Below are positions 16,045 to 24,785 of a DNA stretch of 64,000 nucleotides, piece by piece. Position 1 is the first letter of the stretch. Every line of letters begins with the position of its first letter. This DNA is from Terriglobia bacterium (GTDB lineage Bacteria > Acidobacteriota > Terriglobia > Versatilivoradales > Versatilivoraceae): the NCBI GenBank assembly GCA_951813285.1, contig OX638355.1:963136-1027135 (forward strand). The letters are read 5' to 3'. The notes beneath the pieces were generated by a model that was given only the letters and a program-made list of their open reading frames with translations, ran no database searches and was not told the origin of the DNA. The position numbers were made by a program, and so were the translations under genes.

Positions 16045-17238
16045 TCACGAGATCCCCCTCAGCCGGCCATAGTTCCTGCCGTAAGTGACCTTTCCCAGGA
16101 TCGCCGGATGGCGCGCGCCGGTAGCCGAGGGAACGTTGCCGGCAGCCAGCTCGATGGTCTCATTGGCCAGGAGGGCGAATCCTATGGCCTCCTTGGCATC
16201 GGCGGGTACGCCCAGGGAATCGGTGGGCGCCACCTTCATGTCGGGCAGGAGCTCTTGCAGGCGCCCCATCAGGTAGGCGTTGTGGACGCCCCCGCCGGAA
16301 ACCAGCAGCCGGTCCCAGCGGTTAGAGGTTTCAGTGTGGCGCAGCACGGCGTCGCTGGCGGTGCGAGCCGTCAGCTCGGCGGCGGTGCAAACCAGGTCCG
16401 GTGTGGCGGCAGACCCGGCCGCCGCCAGCATCCGTTCCACGAAAGCCTCGCCGAACTGTTCCCGTCCGGCCGACTTGGGAGGCTTGCGGCCGAAGTAGGG
16501 ATCGGCCAGCAGAGTTTCCAGCAGGGCCGGGATGGGCCTTCCCGACAGGGCCAGGCGTCCATCGGCGTCGAACCCGCGGGAATCTGCGCCCAGGCGCCGG
16601 ACCAGGGCATCGATCACCATGTTGCCGGGCCCGCTGTCGAAGGCCTGGACCTCGGATATCCCGCCTGCCGGGGGCAGCAGGGTGAGGTTGGCGATGCCGC
16701 CCAGGTTCAGCAGCACCCGTCCCCTCCGGGGATCCCGAAACAGCAGGAAGTCCACCAGCGGAATGAGCGGAGCTCCGGTCCCTCCGGCCGCCATGTCCGC
16801 GGGACGAAAGTCCGAAACCGTGGTCACGCCCGTCTCCTCCACCAGAACGGCGGCCTCTCCGATCTGCAGGGTGGAGGCGACCGGCCGGCCACAGAAGTCG
16901 CCGGGGTCGGATTGGTGGAAAATGGTCTGGCCGTGGGACCCGATCAGATCCAGCCGGTCGAGGGGGAGCTTAACGGCCCGGCAGACGTCCTTGACCGCTT
17001 CCGCGTAGAGCCGTCCCAGCAGAACCCCCAGGTGGCTGATGAAGCCGGCCGCGACCGGTTGGCCGGAAGCGACCCGCAGAAGCGCCTGGCGGAGGTCGTC
17101 CGGATAGGGAGTGGAAAGGAAGTGCCTGAGCTGAACGGAGCAGCCCTCACCCGACCGGACCATCCGCACCAGGGCGGCATCCACGCCGTCCAGCGAGGTT
17201 CCCGACATCAGGCCGACCACCAGCTTGGAGTCTTTCAT
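16045..17238 (-). CDS. anmK: Anhydro-N-acetylmuramic acid kinase
   Basis: 397 aa. The N-terminal VGLMSGTSLDGVDAALV is diagnostic; IGSHGQTIFH, DFRPADMAAGGTGAPLIP and LLNLGGIANLTLL follow. The enzyme phosphorylates and opens anhydroMurNAc released by lytic transglycosylases, feeding cell-wall sugar recycling. It lies downstream of mutS on the same strand after a 156-bp gap with CAGTGG-type repeat. No other muropeptide recycling gene is visible. Confidence 0.95.
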   Translation of the reverse strand: MKDSKLVVGLMSGTSLDGVDAALVRMVRSGEGCSVQLRHFLSTPYPDDLRQALLRVASGQPVAAGFISHLGVLLGRLYAEAVKDVCRAVKLPLDRLDLIGSHGQTIFHQSDPGDFCGRPVASTLQIGEAAVLVEETGVTTVSDFRPADMAAGGTGAPLIPLVDFLLFRDPRRGRVLLNLGGIANLTLLPPAGGISEVQAFDSGPGNMVIDALVRRLGADSRGFDADGRLALSGRPIPALLETLLADPYFGRKPPKSAGREQFGEAFVERMLAAAGSAATPDLVCTAAELTARTASDAVLRHTETSNRWDRLLVSGGGVHNAYLMGRLQELLPDMKVAPTDSLGVPADAKEAIGFALLANETIELAAGNVPSATGARHPAILGKVTYGRNYGRLRGIS

Positions 17239-17360
17239 GGGGCCGCCGCTTGGTTGAGTGGCTAGTGGAGTGTTCCGGGAGCAGGCAAGCGCCCGCTGAC
17301 CTGGTTGCGTTTTTCAAGGACTGCGCCGAGATCTACAAGGGGCTTAACGCATGGATCGAA

Positions 17361-17394
17361 TCACTATCCACTATCCACTGGCCACTAGTCACTC
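17361..17394. repeat. CACTATCCACTGGCCACTAG repeat after mutS
   Basis: An imperfect array of CACTATCCACT, GGCCACTAGTCACT units abuts the mutS stop codon. It resembles the CAGTGG/CCACTG arms at 42031-42060 and 42181-42215. The rest of the mutS-anmK gap shows nothing else. Confidence 0.5.
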
Positions 17395-20004
17395 TCACAG
17401 GCTTTCCTTGAGTCGGTGGATGGCTTGCAGGGCCTGCAAGGGGGTCATCCGATCGGGGTCCAGCTTGCGCAACTGCTCCAGCGCCTCGTGCTCGGAGACC
17501 ACGAACAGATTGAGCTGCTTGCCGGAGTTGTTCTTCCTGCGCTGGTAGTTCCGGGTCAGATGGTTGCTGATTTCGTGCTCTCCCTGTTCATGCCCACGCA
17601 GGATCTCCCGGGCCCGCTGGATCACGGGCCGCGGCAGGCCGGCCAGCCGGGCCACCTCGATGCCGTAGCTCTTGTCCGCGCTTCCCGGCTCGACCCGCCG
17701 GAGAAACACGATCTCGTTGCCCGACTCCTTGACCGTCACCTGGTAGTTCTTCACTCCCGGCAGCAGCTGGGCCAGTTCGGTCAGCTCGTGGTAGTGGGTG
17801 GCGAAGAGGGTCTTGGCGCGGTTGCGGGAGTGGAGGTGCTCCACCACCGACCAGGCGATGGAAAGTCCGTCGAAGGTGGCGGTGCCACGGCCCACCTCAT
17901 CCAGTATGACCAGGCTCCTGGGCGTGGCCGAATTCAGAATGACGGCTGTTTCGGTCATCTCCACCATGAAAGTGGACCTGCCCCGGGCCAGGTTGTCGGA
18001 GGCTCCGATGCGGGTGAAGATCCGATCCACGATAGGCAGCTTGGCCTCCTGAGCCGGAACGAAGGAGCCCATCTGGGCCATGACCGAGAAGAGCGCCGCC
18101 TGGCGGAGATAGGTGGATTTGCCCCCCATATTGGGCCCGGTGATGATGAGAACCTGGTCGGTGGTGGGGTTCAGATAGAGGTCGTTGGGAATGAACCGGC
18201 CGGTGGGGAGTTGTTCGCCCAGACGTTCGATGACCGGGTGCCGCCCCCCCTTGACCGCCAGCTCTTCGCCGGTGTGGAGCGTGGGTCTCACGTAACCGAA
18301 CTGATGGGCGGCGGCGGCCAGGGTGGCCAGGCAATCCAGTTGGGCCAGGGCGCGGGCCGTGTTGCGGATGCGCCGGCACTCCCGGCCCACGGCGGAGCGG
18401 AGTTGGCAGAAGAGCTCGTACTCCAGCTCCACCAGGCGCTCCTCGGCCCCCAGCACCCGGCGTTCGTGCTCCTTCAGTTGGGGGGTGGTGAAGCGCTCCG
18501 CTCCCACCAGGGTCTGCTTGCGCTCATAGTCGGGGGGCACCCGTCCCAGGTTGGACCTGGAGACCTCCAGGTAGTAGCCGAAGACCTGGTTGAACTTGAC
18601 CTTCAGATTGGAAATGCCGGTGCGGGCGCGTTCGCCGGCTTCCAGCTCGGCAATGGTTTGCTTCCCCGAGGAGCTGTCCTTTCGCAGGCTGTCCAGCTCG
18701 GCGCTGAACCCCGTCCGAATCAGCCGGCCCTCGGTCAACACCACCGGAGGATCGTCGTTGAGGGCCTCTCCGATCTTCGCCGCCACGTCGTCCAGCGGGT
18801 CGCTGGCCTGCTCCAGGCTGCTCAGCCGGGCCACCGCAAGCGGCTGCAGCAGCAGCTTGAGTCCGGGGATCTGTTCCAGCGACTGCCTGAGCGCGATCAG
18901 GTCCCTGGCGTTGGCGCTGGAGAGGGCCACCTTGGAGGCCAGCCGCTCCAGGTCATAGACTTGCTTGAGCCGCTCCCTGAGTTCCTCTCGCAATACCAGG
19001 TCTTCGGTCAGCGCGGCCACTGCCTCCTGGCGGCTCTCGATCTCGGCAAGGTCGACTTCCGGCCGCAGCATCCAGGTCTTCAGGAGCCGGCCACCCATTC
19101 CGGTGGCGGTGGCGTCCAGGCACTGAAGCAGGGTGGCGTTGCGGGACCCGTCGTAGAGGGACTCCAGCAGCTCCAGGTTCTTCACCGTGGACTGGTCCAG
19201 CAGCATTGCCTGGTTCAGCTCGTAGTAGTGCAGTCTATCCAGGTGCAGCAGTTCGCCACGCTGGGTCTCCTGCAGGTAGTGCAGGGCCCCGCCTGCCGCG
19301 GCCACGGCCAGGTCCCGCCCCTGACAGCCGAATCCATCCAGGCTGGCGACCTTGAAATGGTCGGTGAGCAGCTGCTGGGCAAAGTCCGAGGCAAAGATCC
19401 ACTCCTCCACCTCCGTCTTGAGTGCGGACAGATTGGAGGCCCAGGCGGGATTCTGGTCGCTGAGCCGGGAGCACCAGATCAATTCCTTGGGCTCCAGCCG
19501 TTCCAGTTCCGTTTGCAGCATGGATTCCCGGGCGCCGTCCCGAAACTCGGTGATTCGAAAATCGCCGGTGGAAACGTCTACCGAGGCCAGTCCCAGTCCG
19601 GAACCGTCCGAGAAAACGGAGCTCAGGAAATTGTTTTCCCGAGGCTCCAGCAGGTTGCCGTCGCTCAGGGTGCCGGGGGTGACGACCCTGGTCACTTCCC
19701 GCTTTACCAGCTTCCTGGCGGTCTTGGGATTCTCGACCTGGTCGCAAACGGCCACGCGGTAGCCTTTGCGGATCAGCTTGGAGACGTAGGCGTCGGCACT
19801 GTGGTAGGGAACCCCGCACATGGGGACCGGGGTCCCTTTTTCCTTGTTGCGCGAGGTCAGGGTGATCTCCAGCTCGCGGGCGGCCACAACGGCATCGTCG
19901 AAGAACATCTCGTAGAAGTCACCCAGCCGGAAGAACAGAATAGCGCCGGGAACCGACTTCTTGATCTGATGGTATTGGGCCATCATGGGGGTGGAGGGTA
20001 CCAT
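17395..20004 (-). CDS. mutS: DNA mismatch repair ATPase MutS
   Basis: 869 aa from ATG 20004; the frame allows a start at 20133, but the usual MutS opening (TPMMAQYHQIKK) follows 20004. The mismatch-binding motif GDFYEMFFDDA, the connector and lever domains, the Walker A ITGPNMGGKSTYLRQ, Walker B LVILDEVGRGTATFDG and FATHYHEL are intact. It recognises mispairs and recruits MutL, which is not in the window. Divergent from tsaB. Confidence 0.96.
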   Translation of the reverse strand: MVPSTPMMAQYHQIKKSVPGAILFFRLGDFYEMFFDDAVVAARELEITLTSRNKEKGTPVPMCGVPYHSADAYVSKLIRKGYRVAVCDQVENPKTARKLVKREVTRVVTPGTLSDGNLLEPRENNFLSSVFSDGSGLGLASVDVSTGDFRITEFRDGARESMLQTELERLEPKELIWCSRLSDQNPAWASNLSALKTEVEEWIFASDFAQQLLTDHFKVASLDGFGCQGRDLAVAAAGGALHYLQETQRGELLHLDRLHYYELNQAMLLDQSTVKNLELLESLYDGSRNATLLQCLDATATGMGGRLLKTWMLRPEVDLAEIESRQEAVAALTEDLVLREELRERLKQVYDLERLASKVALSSANARDLIALRQSLEQIPGLKLLLQPLAVARLSSLEQASDPLDDVAAKIGEALNDDPPVVLTEGRLIRTGFSAELDSLRKDSSSGKQTIAELEAGERARTGISNLKVKFNQVFGYYLEVSRSNLGRVPPDYERKQTLVGAERFTTPQLKEHERRVLGAEERLVELEYELFCQLRSAVGRECRRIRNTARALAQLDCLATLAAAAHQFGYVRPTLHTGEELAVKGGRHPVIERLGEQLPTGRFIPNDLYLNPTTDQVLIITGPNMGGKSTYLRQAALFSVMAQMGSFVPAQEAKLPIVDRIFTRIGASDNLARGRSTFMVEMTETAVILNSATPRSLVILDEVGRGTATFDGLSIAWSVVEHLHSRNRAKTLFATHYHELTELAQLLPGVKNYQVTVKESGNEIVFLRRVEPGSADKSYGIEVARLAGLPRPVIQRAREILRGHEQGEHEISNHLTRNYQRRKNNSGKQLNLFVVSEHEALEQLRKLDPDRMTPLQALQAIHRLKESL

Positions 20005-20107
20005 GCCGAAGTCCGCTGAGGCGGGTCGGGAAGAGCGACCCTGAGAGGTGCTGGAGGCGTGCCGGGTGTGGACCTCCCGGGCAGGAGCGGCACACGCTGG
20101 GCTCAAT

Positions 20108-20151
20108 GCGATTGTTCGCGATTGTTCCGTCAAAATCCCGGAGTATATAAT
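20108..20151 (+). promoter_or_regulatory. Candidate tsaB promoter with tandem GCGATTGTTC repeat
   Basis: GCGATTGTTC is repeated head to tail at 20108-20117 and 20118-20127. The second copy overlaps a weak -35 (TTGTTC, 20122-20127), followed 18 bp later by a perfect TATAAT (20146-20151), 82 bp before the tsaB start. The tandem decamer could be an activator or repressor site. Confidence 0.45.
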
Positions 20152-20233
20152 CTGCCCTTGGGGGTGTCAACGAACCCCGCTCCCCCTTGCAGTCGGGCTT
20201 GAGGGCGGTCGGGCCCGGCGGGAGGTCCCCGTT

Positions 20234-20917
20234 GTGAAACTCCTTTGCCTGGATACCTCCGGCAGCGCCGGAAGCATCGTGTTGTCGGAGGATGATGCCA
20301 TCCTGGGCGAGATCAACCTGGATTCCGCCTGCACCCACACCGCTCGACTGCTGTCCGGCATCCGGTACCTCATCGACTACGCCGAAATCGGGCTGAACGA
20401 CATTCATGCCTTCGGGGTCGTCTGCGGTCCGGGTTCCTTCACCGGCGTCCGGATCGGATTGACCACGGTCAAGGGCCTGGCGGAAACGCAGGAAAGACCC
20501 ACCGTTGCCGTGACCGCTTTCGAGGCTTGGGTGGAGAGGTTCCCGGAGTGGCAAGGGGTGATGGTCCCCATGATCGACGCCCGCCGGGGAGAGGTGTACG
20601 CCGCCGTCTTCGAGCGCCGCCGCTCCCGCCTGATTCAGCGGAATCCGGGATTCGTCGGCGCCCCCGGGGAGTTGCTGGATGCCCTGGACGAGGAGACCGT
20701 GCTCTTCCTGGGAGGCGGCGCCCAGAAATATCGGGACCTCATCCGGTCCCGGGGACGCCCCCGGTGGCGGGTGGCCCAGACCGACCCCTTCCTGGGCCGC
20801 GCCCTGGCCGCCCTGGCCTCCTCCAAGGCGGACCGAGAGGAATGGACCGCGCCGCCGGACCTGCGCGCCTTCTACCTGCGCCGGCCCGACGCGGAGGTCA
20901 ATTGGAAAGGGCCCTGA
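20234..20917 (+). CDS. tsaB: tRNA threonylcarbamoyladenosine biosynthesis protein TsaB
   Basis: 227 aa from GTG 20234, preceded by GGGAGGT; the frame is open further upstream but without homologous features. The ASKHA start KLLCLDTSGSAGSIVLSED and the GVVCGPGSFTGVRIGLTTVKGLAE motif are diagnostic. TsaB is the non-catalytic partner of TsaD in making t6A37 in tRNA. rimI, a common neighbour of tsaB, occurs 2.8 kb downstream, separated here by two unrelated genes. Confidence 0.93.
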   Translation: MKLLCLDTSGSAGSIVLSEDDAILGEINLDSACTHTARLLSGIRYLIDYAEIGLNDIHAFGVVCGPGSFTGVRIGLTTVKGLAETQERPTVAVTAFEAWVERFPEWQGVMVPMIDARRGEVYAAVFERRRSRLIQRNPGFVGAPGELLDALDEETVLFLGGGAQKYRDLIRSRGRPRWRVAQTDPFLGRALAALASSKADREEWTAPPDLRAFYLRRPDAEVNWKGP

Positions 20918-21029
20918 GGAAACGCTCGGCCATCCGGTTGTCCATGCGGATACGGTCTGAATCTTCCTGCCGGTCGGAAGAGGACCCAGTCAGTCGCAGC
21001 CCGAGAGCAGTCCGGCCGTGGGGACAGGA

Positions 21030-21536
21030 ATGACTCTGCAGTGGGTCAAACACATCCTCATCCTTCCAGGAACCATCGTCGTGTACATTCCCGGCGCGAT
21101 CCTGTGGCTGGTGGCCGATAGGCCGGGCGCCATTGCTCCGGCAGGACCTGGACAGGGCCGATTCTGGATCGGCATTGCCTTGGCGACGACCGGCCTGGTC
21201 TTGTCTACCGGGTGCGCCAAGCTGTTCGTGAAGGTCGGCAGGGGCACTCCCGCGCCCTGGGCTCCGCCGGCGAGACTGGTCGTCCGCGGCCCCTACCGCC
21301 ATGTCAGAAATCCCATGATTACGAGCGTGCTTCTCCTCCTCGGCGCCGAGTCGCTGCTCTTGGGCTCCTGGCACCTGGCCGCGTGGATGGCGGTCTTTTT
21401 CCTGCTCAAGACGCTCTATTTCCTAAGGTTCGAGGAGCCGGGCCTGGAAAAGCGATTCGGAGACAGCTACCGGCTCTACAAGGCCAACGTGCCGCGTTGG
21501 ATCCCCCGGCTGCGACCGTGGGATCCCGGGGGGTGA
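21030..21536 (+). CDS. Isoprenylcysteine methyltransferase-like (ICMT/PEMT) membrane protein
   Basis: 168 aa from ATG 21030 with GGGGACAGGA upstream. Several hydrophobic helices precede the SAM-binding signature RLVVRGPYRHVRNPMI and the C-terminal FEEPGLEKRFGDSYRLYKANVPRWIPR, the layout of ICMT/phospholipid N-methyltransferase-like enzymes. Substrate unknown. Its stop is 18 nt before the LRR gene. A second member of this family is at 28023-28556, so the organism carries at least two. Confidence 0.82.
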   Translation: MTLQWVKHILILPGTIVVYIPGAILWLVADRPGAIAPAGPGQGRFWIGIALATTGLVLSTGCAKLFVKVGRGTPAPWAPPARLVVRGPYRHVRNPMITSVLLLLGAESLLLGSWHLAAWMAVFFLLKTLYFLRFEEPGLEKRFGDSYRLYKANVPRWIPRLRPWDPGG

Positions 21537-21554
21537 CAGATTGAGAGGAAGAAG

Positions 21555-23609
21555 ATGGCTCTGTTTAGAGGGCGGTCCTGGGAACTTGGCCTGTTTCTGT
21601 GTGGGATCGCTGGCCTGTTTCTGACTCCGGACCAGGCACGCGCGCAGGGAGTCTGCGATCGCACGACACAAGTGCGGATAGCGCTGTCCAGGGCGTTGTC
21701 CAGGCACTGCGCGAACATCTCTGCGGCGCATCTGGCCGGCCTGAGAGAGCTCAATCTCTCCTCTTTCGACCTGATCGGCGACTACAGAATTACCGAGCTT
21801 CAGGCGAATGACTTCAGCGGTCTGACTTCCCTGCGAAAACTACGGCTTTGGGGCAACTCGCTCACGACATTGCCGCCTGGGCTGTTTCGAGACCTTGGCG
21901 CCTTGGAAGAGCTGCGGCTGGATGGCAATTCCCTGACCGCATTGCCGGAGAGTCTCTTTCGAGGTTTGAGCACCCTGCAACGGTTGGACTTGAATGGCAA
22001 CTCCCTGACCACATTGCCGGAGGGTGTCTTTCGCGGTTTGAGCTCCCTGAAGACCCTGCGGTTGGACGAGAATTCCCTGACAGCGTTGCCCCGAAGCGTC
22101 TTTCACGGTCTGAGCGCCTTGAAGGGTCTGAGCCTGCAGCACAACTCGCTCAGCCGACTCTCCGTCATTCTGAAAGCTCGCGGGCTCCGCGACGCATTCT
22201 TTACTTCCGAGTTGACCCTGACCAATCGCGGATCTGAGATGGTGGAGCTCAAGTTCGCCTACAAGTCGAATACCGGTGGGGGAGACGGCAGGGTCTCTGA
22301 CATATTGGGTCCGGGGCAGCAGAAGATCGTACCGGACGCTCTCGGCTATCTCACAAGGTTGGGCCTGCCCATCCCCGACAGCGGAAATCGTCTGGGGACG
22401 CTGGAAGTGGACTACCCGCTGTTTTCCGAAGTGGGTGTCACGGTCCGGACAACGACGGCTGTGCCTGACGGCCGCGCCGGATTGGCCTACCCCGGAGTTG
22501 CCGGTGACATCGGATTCGAGGAAGCGGTCTATCTGTGCGGACTGCGCCAGAATGGGCAGGACCGTTCCAACGTGGCCTTCCAGAACATGGGAACACCGGC
22601 GGATGGCCCCGTTACCGTGAGAACCACGGTGTTCTCCGGGGATGGGTCTGACTCGAGTTTTCGCGTCCTGGACGATGTGACATTGGAACCGGGAGAGTTT
22701 CACCAGTTTTCGGGCCTGCTTGGTGTGCTGCGGGGGGCGGACGGCGACCGCAACGGCTACGTAAAGGTGGAGCGGGTCGGGGGGAGGGCTCCCTTCTACG
22801 CCTACGGTGTCATCAACGACCAAGCGAATTCGGACGGGTCGTTTGTCTTCCCGGTCGCCGAGAGTGCCCTGACAGGGGCAACGGGCCTGGTCTTGCCGGT
22901 TATTGTGGAGTCGGGAGAGTTTACGAGCGAACTGACGGTGACCAATTTGTCCAGTTCGACCCAGTATGTCACTTTCACATTTGTGGCCGATGCGGTTCGC
23001 AATGCTCACAACAAGACTTCCTTCCAAATGAAGCTTGTAGCGGGTGAGCAAAAGATCATTCCCCAAATCGTGGACGACTTGCGTCGACGGGGTGTGGCGG
23101 GCATCGGTCCACGAAATCGGGTGTTGGCCGGGCCACTGTTGGCCAGAATGGGCCTCGAGGAGATGAAAGATATTGTGGTTGGTGCCCGCACGGGCTCGCA
23201 GGGTGGTAACGGCCTCTACAGTGTCTTCTACCCCGCCGTACCCTACGGGAAGGCTTTTGGCAAGAGTGCCTGGGTTTACGGGCTGCAGCAGAACGGGGAG
23301 AATCGGAGCAACCTGGCGTTGGTGAACACGGGAGAAGTCAATGTTGCCGACAGCAGGTTCAACATTGAAATTTTCGATGGGGAGACTGGACTACTGGTTC
23401 ATACCATTGATGACTTCCTGGTCCCCTCTCTCAGGTGGCGTCAGATCAACGGCATCCTGGCCAGCTACGCTCCGGGGACCACTCAGGGTTATGTGCGGAT
23501 CATCAAGATTTCCGGCACCAATCCCTTTCTGGCCTACGGTGTCATCAACGACGGCGGTGCTCCCGGACTACGCAGCGGCGATGGCGCGTATCTGCCGGCT
23601 CAGGAGTAG
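21555..23609 (+). CDS. Secreted leucine-rich-repeat protein with duplicated C-terminal module
   Basis: 684 aa. An N-terminal signal peptide (GLFLCGIAGLFLTPDQARA) is followed by 5-6 typical 24-residue LRRs, residues ~60-205 (units like LRLDGNSLTALPESLFRGL). The remaining ~470 residues consist of two related modules of about 240 residues, starting near 215 (FFTSELTLTN) and 455 (EFTSELTVTN); each includes a GLRQNG/GLQQNG element and ends with FxAYGVIND. The modules look like beta-sandwiches but I do not recognise the family. No sorting signal or membrane anchor is seen. Probably extracellular or cell-surface; function unknown. Confidence 0.75.
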   Translation: MALFRGRSWELGLFLCGIAGLFLTPDQARAQGVCDRTTQVRIALSRALSRHCANISAAHLAGLRELNLSSFDLIGDYRITELQANDFSGLTSLRKLRLWGNSLTTLPPGLFRDLGALEELRLDGNSLTALPESLFRGLSTLQRLDLNGNSLTTLPEGVFRGLSSLKTLRLDENSLTALPRSVFHGLSALKGLSLQHNSLSRLSVILKARGLRDAFFTSELTLTNRGSEMVELKFAYKSNTGGGDGRVSDILGPGQQKIVPDALGYLTRLGLPIPDSGNRLGTLEVDYPLFSEVGVTVRTTTAVPDGRAGLAYPGVAGDIGFEEAVYLCGLRQNGQDRSNVAFQNMGTPADGPVTVRTTVFSGDGSDSSFRVLDDVTLEPGEFHQFSGLLGVLRGADGDRNGYVKVERVGGRAPFYAYGVINDQANSDGSFVFPVAESALTGATGLVLPVIVESGEFTSELTVTNLSSSTQYVTFTFVADAVRNAHNKTSFQMKLVAGEQKIIPQIVDDLRRRGVAGIGPRNRVLAGPLLARMGLEEMKDIVVGARTGSQGGNGLYSVFYPAVPYGKAFGKSAWVYGLQQNGENRSNLALVNTGEVNVADSRFNIEIFDGETGLLVHTIDDFLVPSLRWRQINGILASYAPGTTQGYVRIIKISGTNPFLAYGVINDGGAPGLRSGDGAYLPAQE

Positions 23610-23693
23610 ATTCTTCGTTTGGATTTCCGTCACGATCCGGAGAAGGCCTGGCCTCTGCTTACTTTCTGCTAACCGCGTTAATGGGGAAGGCAC

Positions 23694-24233
23694 GTGAAGC
23701 TTGAAATTCGCCGGATGGTGGAGGCGGACCTCGCCCGGGTAGTGGCCATTGAGAACTGCTGGGACTACTTGAGCAAATGGGGGGAAAAGGGCTATCTGAA
23801 GGTGCTCAGGGAGCCCTGCCTCTACTGCCCCCTGGTGGCGGAGGTGGAATCCGCCGGGGGGCCCTCAGCAGGGGAAACGGGGGCCTTGGCGGGTGCGGCC
23901 GTGCTGGCCTTGATGGTCGATCGCGGCGAGCTGTGTAATTTAATGGTTCCACCCCGATACCTGGGGAAGGGGGTGGGCAAACGGCTCCTGGCCGGGTGCA
24001 TGGAAGTGGCCCGCCATTGGCGGTTTTCCCGCATCTTCCTGGAGGTGCGGCAATCCAACCGCCGCGCCATCCGTTTCTACCGGCGAAACGGTTTCCGGAT
24101 CGTCTCCCGCCGCAGCAACTACTATCGGGATCCCCTGGAAGATGCCTGGGTGATGGAGCGGGCGACCGCCGCGGAGCCGCTGTCACCCGGGGGTTCCGGC
24201 GTCCTGCAAGGCATGGGCGCCCTGCCGCGGTAG
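23694..24233 (+). CDS. rimI: GNAT acetyltransferase, RimI-like
   Basis: 179 aa from a GTG start. The GNAT acetyl-CoA site VPPRYLGKGVGKRLLAG and the RimI-type LEVRQSNRRAIRFYRRNGF are clear. RimI acetylates the N-terminus of ribosomal protein S18; relatives have other targets. The ~25-residue C-terminal tail after WVMERA is longer than usual and low-complexity. Located near tsaB, its common genomic partner, but separated by the ICMT-like and LRR genes. Confidence 0.82.
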   Translation: MKLEIRRMVEADLARVVAIENCWDYLSKWGEKGYLKVLREPCLYCPLVAEVESAGGPSAGETGALAGAAVLALMVDRGELCNLMVPPRYLGKGVGKRLLAGCMEVARHWRFSRIFLEVRQSNRRAIRFYRRNGFRIVSRRSNYYRDPLEDAWVMERATAAEPLSPGGSGVLQGMGALPR

Positions 24234-24350
24234 GCTCATCTCCCGCCCCGTACCATCCCGCCTGCACCCTGAACAGACCTGCCGTCTTGTCCCTCCGGAG
24301 TGGAAACACTCCAGTCCCCGTCCCCCGGTTACTGCAGGCAAGCGTGCGGA

Positions 24351-24785
24351 TCAGTCGGGGTCCGCCGTGCTGTTCCAGGGCCGCAAGACCAGGTGAGCTC
24401 CCAGGATCGTAAAGACCAGAAGGGCCGAGAGCAGGCAGTAGTCGCAGTAAGCCTGCAGGACAAATGCCTGCAGGTACAGCAGGTAGAGGGTTGCCAGGAA
24501 GGCTGCCAGACTGGCGATCAGGCTGAAGCGGAACACCTGCCGGAAGCCCGACAGGCCGAAGATGCCGGCGGCGGTCACCGCCAGGTAGAAGGCGAAGCCG
24601 AACCAGGCTATGGAGAGGCCGCCCCAGTGAGAATAGGCGCTGTTGAGTACCTGGTCGCAGCCCCCGGCGGGCCCGCAGGGGATCAGCAGACCGGTAAGGC
24701 TGTGGAAGCCGACGTAGCCGGAATCGACCATCCCGGCGAACCCGGCCAGCACCATCACGCGAATCGACCAGGGATTGCCGCTCAC
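24351..24785 (-). CDS. Vitamin K epoxide reductase family protein (VKOR)
   Basis: 144 aa from GTG 24785, which overlaps the upstream TGA. Four hydrophobic helices, the loop cysteines in IPCGPAGGCDQVL, and the active-site CxxC in AYCDYCLLSAL define a bacterial VKOR. It reoxidises a DsbA-like partner and passes the electrons to quinone, replacing DsbB. The partner is the gene directly upstream. Membrane-embedded. Confidence 0.92.
   Translation of the reverse strand: MSGNPWSIRVMVLAGFAGMVDSGYVGFHSLTGLLIPCGPAGGCDQVLNSAYSHWGGLSIAWFGFAFYLAVTAAGIFGLSGFRQVFRFSLIASLAAFLATLYLLYLQAFVLQAYCDYCLLSALLVFTILGAHLVLRPWNSTADPD

Noticed and set aside
17416-20019. Long plus-strand open frame opposite mutS
   Set aside because: Antisense shadow of an intact mutS; no ribosome binding site and no recognisable domain.
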